From Candidatus Undinarchaeales archaeon (GTDB lineage: Archaea; SpSt-1190; JASMDC01): 17,367 nucleotides of DNA. This document shows positions 14,186-17,367 of this stretch, piece by piece. The notes below the pieces were generated by a model. The model did no database searches and had not been told where the DNA came from. It saw only the letters and a program-made list of their open reading frames with translations. The stretch spans positions 1 through 17,367 of the forward strand of contig JASMDC010000059.1 of NCBI GenBank assembly GCA_030753015.1. The letters run 5' to 3'. The position numbers were made by a program, and so were the translations under genes. Every line of letters begins with the position of its first letter. Position 1 is the stretch's first letter.

Positions 14186-15364
14186 TCAGTCACCTCGCTC
14201 CAGGATGTGGGCGACGACGTTGTTGCCGAACCCGCCGAAGTTCACCGTGAAAGCGCGCTGGGCTCCGCTGACCTGCCGCCTACCGGCATCGCCGCGAAGC
14301 TGCCACGTGCACTCAACGAGCTGGGCCGCACCTGTCGCGCCGACAGGGTGGCCTCTTGCTTTGAGCCCGCCGGACGGATTGATCGGGAGCTTCCCGCCGA
14401 TCTGGGTGACGCCCTCGCGCAGCGCTGTCGCGCACTTCCCGGGCTCGAAGAAGCCGGCGTTCTCGCTCTCGGCGAACTCCAGGATGGTGAACGCGTCGTG
14501 CAGCTCCAGGAAGTCGATGTCCTTGCGCTCGACGCCCGCCATGGCAAACGCCCTGTCGGCAGCAATCTGCACGCTCTTGAGCACCAGCGGATCTGGCCGC
14601 TCGTGCACGGCATGCAGGTCGGTGCCCTGCCCCACGCCCGCGATGCGTACCGGGGTGTCGCAGAGCTCTTTTGCCTTCTCCAGCGGACAGAGGATGAACG
14701 CGGCAGCACCGTCGCTCACCGGGCACATGTCGTAGAGCCGGAGCGGATCAGCGATGACCGGGTTGTTGAGCTTTGCCTCACGCGAGAGCAGGATGCCCTC
14801 AAGGGCGATCTTCTGGTGGATGTGGGCGTAGGGGTTGAGCATACCGTTGGCATGGTTCTTCACGGCGACGTTGGCCAAATCCTCGCTGGTGATGCCGTAT
14901 TTGTCCATGTACAATCGTGCGAACATCCCCGCCAGCGACGGCAGGGTGACGCCGTGGATGTACTCGGCCTTCGGATGGCTCATCATGGCGACGAAGTCGG
15001 TGATGGTCCCGCCGGGAGCGACGCGCATGCGCTCGCCTCCGGCCACCAGCACGCAATCCGAGTAGCCCGATGCCACCTCGAAGAACCCCAGCTTGGCGGC
15101 GTTCTGGCCTGACGCTGGACCGTTCTCGATGGCCACGGCACTGGTCTTTCCAAGGAGCCCCAGCCGGTCGATGACGGCGGACGCGAGGGCGGTCTGGCGG
15201 TTGATTGCGCCGGCGCCCATGTTTGCCACGTACACCGAGTCGATGCCCGGGTTCCCGCAGTCGTCCATGGCAGCAAGACAGGCCTTGGCGATCATCTCGT
15301 CCAGTTCGTACGAGAGGCGCCCGAACTTGGTCATGCCAACGCCGACGATGGCGACGTCGCGCAC
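14186..15364 (-). CDS. Thiolase-fold protein (SCP-x type) lacking the nucleophilic cysteine
   Basis: This 392-residue protein has the SCP2/SCP-x thiolase fold. Retained motifs: VAIVGVGMTKFG at the N-terminus, LHDAF (288-292), NPSGGLKARGHPVGATG with catalytic His339, and C-terminal NFGGFGNN. At the position where active thiolases carry E-N-A-C-A-S-G the sequence is E-N-G-P-A-S-G (Pro83), and the C-terminal GG-x-G loop has no cysteine. The usual covalent Claisen mechanism is therefore unlikely. It starts at GTG 15364 behind GAAGGA, 3 bases after the GNAT-like gene, and is followed by its DUF35 partner. Cysteine-less thiolase-fold/DUF35 pairs include Ltp2-type side-chain aldolases; that role is inference here. 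Confidence 0.88.
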   Translation of the reverse strand: MRDVAIVGVGMTKFGRLSYELDEMIAKACLAAMDDCGNPGIDSVYVANMGAGAINRQTALASAVIDRLGLLGKTSAVAIENGPASGQNAAKLGFFEVASGYSDCVLVAGGERMRVAPGGTITDFVAMMSHPKAEYIHGVTLPSLAGMFARLYMDKYGITSEDLANVAVKNHANGMLNPYAHIHQKIALEGILLSREAKLNNPVIADPLRLYDMCPVSDGAAAFILCPLEKAKELCDTPVRIAGVGQGTDLHAVHERPDPLVLKSVQIAADRAFAMAGVERKDIDFLELHDAFTILEFAESENAGFFEPGKCATALREGVTQIGGKLPINPSGGLKARGHPVGATGAAQLVECTWQLRGDAGRRQVSGAQRAFTVNFGGFGNNVVAHILERGD

Positions 15365-15367
15365 GGT

Positions 15368-16042
15368 CTATCCTTCCCCTGTGACGCGGCGCCTGATCTC
15401 TTCTGGCGGCGGTACGATGATCTCTTTGTTGGCCTCGATGATCTCGTCGGGCACGGGTCGCTCGCCAAAGAGCTTCTCGGGCTTCATGAAGGTCTCGAAG
15501 TTCTCTTTAGTGAGCACCCAGGAGTCGACACCGCCCAGCTCGTGATGGACCTCGTTCTTGGGCTCGAGCCTCAGCTCCTCCATCCAGCGCCGGAACCCGA
15601 TCGGGCTCTCGGCCACGACGAGGACCTCCTCCTGGTCCATCATGAAGTGGTACTCCATCTTGGCCGGGAACAGGTGCGCCCCCACGCGCAGGCCCCGCTT
15701 CAGGGCCATGGTGTGGTAGCTCATCCCCGTCTTGTCGTCCACGATCCGGCCGTTGACGATCCCGACGATCTCGCCGTCGATGAGGCCCACCAGGCAGTAC
15801 TCGTCGCGAACGCGGTAACGGTACCAGCCCAGCAGCTCGGCGTACACTCGTGATGCCACGATGTCGTAGTAGTCCTTGGCAACGGTGGTCAGCGGGCGGA
15901 CCGCATCGAGGAGCTTGGGCACCTCCTCGCGTTCTGCCTGCCGGATCAGCAGCTTCTCCCCGCTCACAAGCGTGATAACCTTGGGCGGGTAGGGTTTCAT
16001 CTCCCTTTCAGGAGGTCTCAGAAGGTCCTCGTCTCCAACCAT
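15368..16042 (-). CDS. GNAT-like acetyltransferase-fold protein
   Basis: This protein, 224 residues from the chosen start, has a probable GNAT fold: KLLIRQAEREEVPKLLDAV (first strand and helix), YCLVGLIDGEIVGIVNGRI (central strands), then MALKRGLRVGAHLFPAKMEY where an acetyl-CoA loop would lie, and VLVVAESPIGFRRWMEELRL. The pyrophosphate loop (usually Q/R-x-x-G-x-G/A) is degenerate, so activity is uncertain. An in-frame ATG at 16090 gives 240 residues, but it overlaps a TATA-like ATTAAATGC; the start at 16042 leaves a short leader with GGGGGA and is preferred weakly. It is the first gene of the thiolase-like/DUF35 operon, so it may act on the same acyl-CoA. Confidence 0.6.
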   Translation of the reverse strand: MVGDEDLLRPPEREMKPYPPKVITLVSGEKLLIRQAEREEVPKLLDAVRPLTTVAKDYYDIVASRVYAELLGWYRYRVRDEYCLVGLIDGEIVGIVNGRIVDDKTGMSYHTMALKRGLRVGAHLFPAKMEYHFMMDQEEVLVVAESPIGFRRWMEELRLEPKNEVHHELGGVDSWVLTKENFETFMKPEKLFGERPVPDEIIEANKEIIVPPPEEIRRRVTGEG

Positions 16043-16085
16043 GATTAGTCCCCCATAGTCTGGGTGTCGGCGGATAGGGACCAAA

Positions 16086-16096
16086 TGCATTTAATC
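16086..16096 (-). promoter_or_regulatory. TATA-like box of the GNAT/thiolase-like/DUF35 operon
   Basis: On the minus strand GGATTAAATGC would place transcription start near 16066, upstream of ATG 16042. A second candidate, the palindromic CTATTAATAG at 16150-16159, could serve either strand and would instead allow the ATG at 16090. Confidence 0.4.
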
Positions 16097-16169
16097 CTTG
16101 TGATGCGTCCGCTCGTAACGTCGTCACCGTGCAGTGGTCGCACAACAATCTATTAATAGGACAAATAGT

Positions 16170-16179
16170 GCTAAATACC
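16170..16179 (+). promoter_or_regulatory. TATA-like box of the transglutaminase-like gene
   Basis: GCTAAATACC is centred about 48 bases before ATG 16223. A start near 16200 would leave a leader of about 22 bases with the purine-rich GAGGAAAGGGG ribosome-binding site. ATACCGCC here (16175-16182) also occurs at the promoter of the hydrophobic-hairpin gene (12843-12850). Confidence 0.45.
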
Positions 16180-16222
16180 GCCACGGTTCGTAGAGAATCG
16201 TGTGTTCAGAGGAAAGGGGACC

Positions 16223-17260
16223 ATGTACGGGATTGTGGACGTTGATCTGGAGACGGAGGGGTACGCCGACGCGCTCGGTGCCGAGACGCGGCACGAGGCC
16301 GACGACCTCGTTGCGAACAAGCTCTCGCAGTACGCCATCTCTGCTGCCACGCTCATCGGTGTATCGTACGGCCTCGACGTCTTCACCTCGTTCTCGATCG
16401 CCCGCCTGACCAACGCGCGACAGGACCCCAACGAGTACCTCTCGTCGGAAGGACAGGAACGCGTCGCAAGCGTCATCGACACCGAGGAGGTCTGGAACGA
16501 CATCTCCGAGAACCCGGACCAGTACTCGGGACAGGACATCGTCGAAAGGCTCCATGCAAAGGTGATGATACACCTTGATTACGACGACTCCTTTGCTGAC
16601 ACCGGCATCGATCCGGCGGTCGACGACGGTTCTGGCATCTGCTTCGACTTCTCGGGCATGACCTACTCGGCCCTGCTCAAGCTCGCGGCCGACCACCCCG
16701 AGATCGCCGAGCAGGCACAGGACGTGCGCTGGGTGTTCGGGGCCTCCGGCGAGGAGAACATCGGGCATGCCTGGTTGCACGTGCGCGGGGAGGACGGCGT
16801 CTGGCACAACTACGATGCCACCGTGGACTACGTGGAGAACGGCATGGGCAACGCCGACATCGTTCACCAGTACCCGCCCGTGGACATGGGCAAGTACATC
16901 GACATGGGCAGCGTCCAGCAGGCGGCCGACGGTACGTACGATCATGACATGGTGTGGGAGAACATCCTCCTCCCCAAGATGTCCGCCGGCGAGCAGCTGC
17001 TGAACATGTACGAGATGAAGACCGGCAACGACATCCCCAACAACGTCGAGCAGTACCTGCCCGAGACGTTCATCCTCGTGGCCGGCACCACCGGTATCAC
17101 CACCGGTGTCAAGTGGACCTTTGGGAAGGTCTGGGAGTGGATCAAGGGCCGCCGTGGCGGCGGTGGCGGAGATGACGGGGACGACGACAGTGGTGGAGAG
17201 GATCTCGAGCGCTACCTCGAGGAGATGGAGCGCAAGCACCGGCAGAAGGACGGGGAGTAG
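16223..17260 (+). CDS. Membrane-associated transglutaminase-like protein
   Basis: This 345-residue protein carries the ordered Cys-His-Asp triad of the transglutaminase-like superfamily: Cys140 in GICFDFSG, His182 in GHAWLHV, Asp198 in HNYDATVD. Such enzymes act as cysteine peptidases or amide-transferring enzymes. A hydrophobic segment lies near 39-61 (ISAATLIGVSYGLDVF) and another near 282-305 (TFILVAGTTGITTGV), followed by a basic stretch, a Gly/Asp-rich linker and a charged C-terminal helix. Two membrane spans are possible, which would put the catalytic core on one side, probably outside. The ATG at 16223 is preferred over GTG 16202 because GAGGAAAGGGG precedes it. It is divergent from the GNAT-like operon. 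Substrate unknown. Confidence 0.78.
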   Translation: MYGIVDVDLETEGYADALGAETRHEADDLVANKLSQYAISAATLIGVSYGLDVFTSFSIARLTNARQDPNEYLSSEGQERVASVIDTEEVWNDISENPDQYSGQDIVERLHAKVMIHLDYDDSFADTGIDPAVDDGSGICFDFSGMTYSALLKLAADHPEIAEQAQDVRWVFGASGEENIGHAWLHVRGEDGVWHNYDATVDYVENGMGNADIVHQYPPVDMGKYIDMGSVQQAADGTYDHDMVWENILLPKMSAGEQLLNMYEMKTGNDIPNNVEQYLPETFILVAGTTGITTGVKWTFGKVWEWIKGRRGGGGGDDGDDDSGGEDLERYLEEMERKHRQKDGE

Positions 17261-17284
17261 GGCACTTACCGGGTTCTTTCGGGT

Positions 17285-17331
17285 CCGGATATCATATCAA
17301 TTCAACTTATTTTCCGAATATCGGATATATC
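17285..17331. other. AT-rich promoter-like strip at the window end
   Basis: Within the last 107 bases, CGGATAT occurs twice (17286-17292 and 17322-17328), with TTATTTTCC between and GGATATATCC at the end. The T-rich part could terminate the transglutaminase-like gene; the second box could be a TATA element for a gene beyond the window. No coding sequence is visible here. Confidence 0.3.
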
Positions 17332-17367
17332 CCTGGTGTGGTGGCGTATTCGACCTCCCTTGGGGAT

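Noticed and set aside
14045-15112. 355-codon plus-strand open frame opposite the thiolase-like gene
   Set aside because: It is a shadow of a real gene; no motif and no ribosome-binding or promoter context.
16124-17239. 371-codon minus-strand open frame opposite the transglutaminase-like gene
   Set aside because: The Cys-His-Asp motifs and the ribosome-binding site support the plus strand; the antisense product is biased and has no recognisable motif.
1-17367. CRISPR array, tRNA, rRNA, insertion sequence or prophage
   Set aside because: No regularly spaced repeats, cloverleaf-like sequence, transposase or phage gene was recognised on either strand.

Overview
The window is archaeal and probably from an uncultured member of the Euryarchaeota sensu lato; Thermoplasmatota is my best guess, not proven. 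The left end carries the archaeal/eukaryote-type block GINS - L44e - S27e - aIF2-alpha - Nop10 - PAC2. Genes are GC-rich and tightly packed. Promoters are archaeal TATA boxes. At five starts the box centre lies only 25-27 bases upstream of the start codon, which suggests leaderless transcripts.

Layout. Bases 1-3129 (+ strand): information-processing operon of a replisome GINS subunit (5' truncated), two ribosomal proteins, aIF2-alpha, Nop10, a PAC2-family proteasome-assembly-chaperone homologue and a small winged-helix/zinc-ribbon protein. Bases 3183-7230 (+): a 930-residue exported modular protein (FGE/SUMF1-like domain without its catalytic cysteines, TPRs, Pro/Thr linker, over 300 residues of Cys-rich repeats, beta domain, C-terminal membrane anchor), then a radical SAM protein of the COG2108 type. 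Bases 7225-10065: a divergent pair, a single-OB-fold nucleic-acid-binding protein (-) and an archaea-specific Ski2-like helicase (+), apparently sharing one TATA region. Bases 10066-10221: an AT-rich strip with U-tract terminators and a promoter. Bases 10222-10483: two very small single-span membrane proteins in tandem. Bases 10501-12746 (-): a DUF483-like cysteine protein and a tryptophanase. Bases 12879-13697 (+): an unrecognised protein with a Gly/Ala-rich hydrophobic hairpin behind a strong promoter with an operator-like inverted repeat. Bases 13822-16042 (-): an operon of a GNAT-like protein, a thiolase-fold protein lacking the nucleophilic cysteine, and a DUF35 zinc-ribbon/OB protein. 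Bases 16223-17260 (+): a membrane-associated transglutaminase-like protein.

How the genes fit together. The left operon links replication, translation, rRNA modification and proteasome assembly, as in many archaea. Tryptophanase suggests amino-acid catabolism (tryptophan to indole, pyruvate and ammonia). The thiolase-like/DUF35 pair resembles acyl-CoA complexes, but the missing cysteine argues against ordinary Claisen chemistry and leaves an aldolase-type role possible. The exported Cys-rich protein looks like an interdomain domain mosaic. The two unrecognised membrane-linked proteins (12879-13697 and 16223-17260) share an ATACCGCC promoter element and could be co-regulated. No tRNA, rRNA, CRISPR array, insertion sequence or phage gene was seen.
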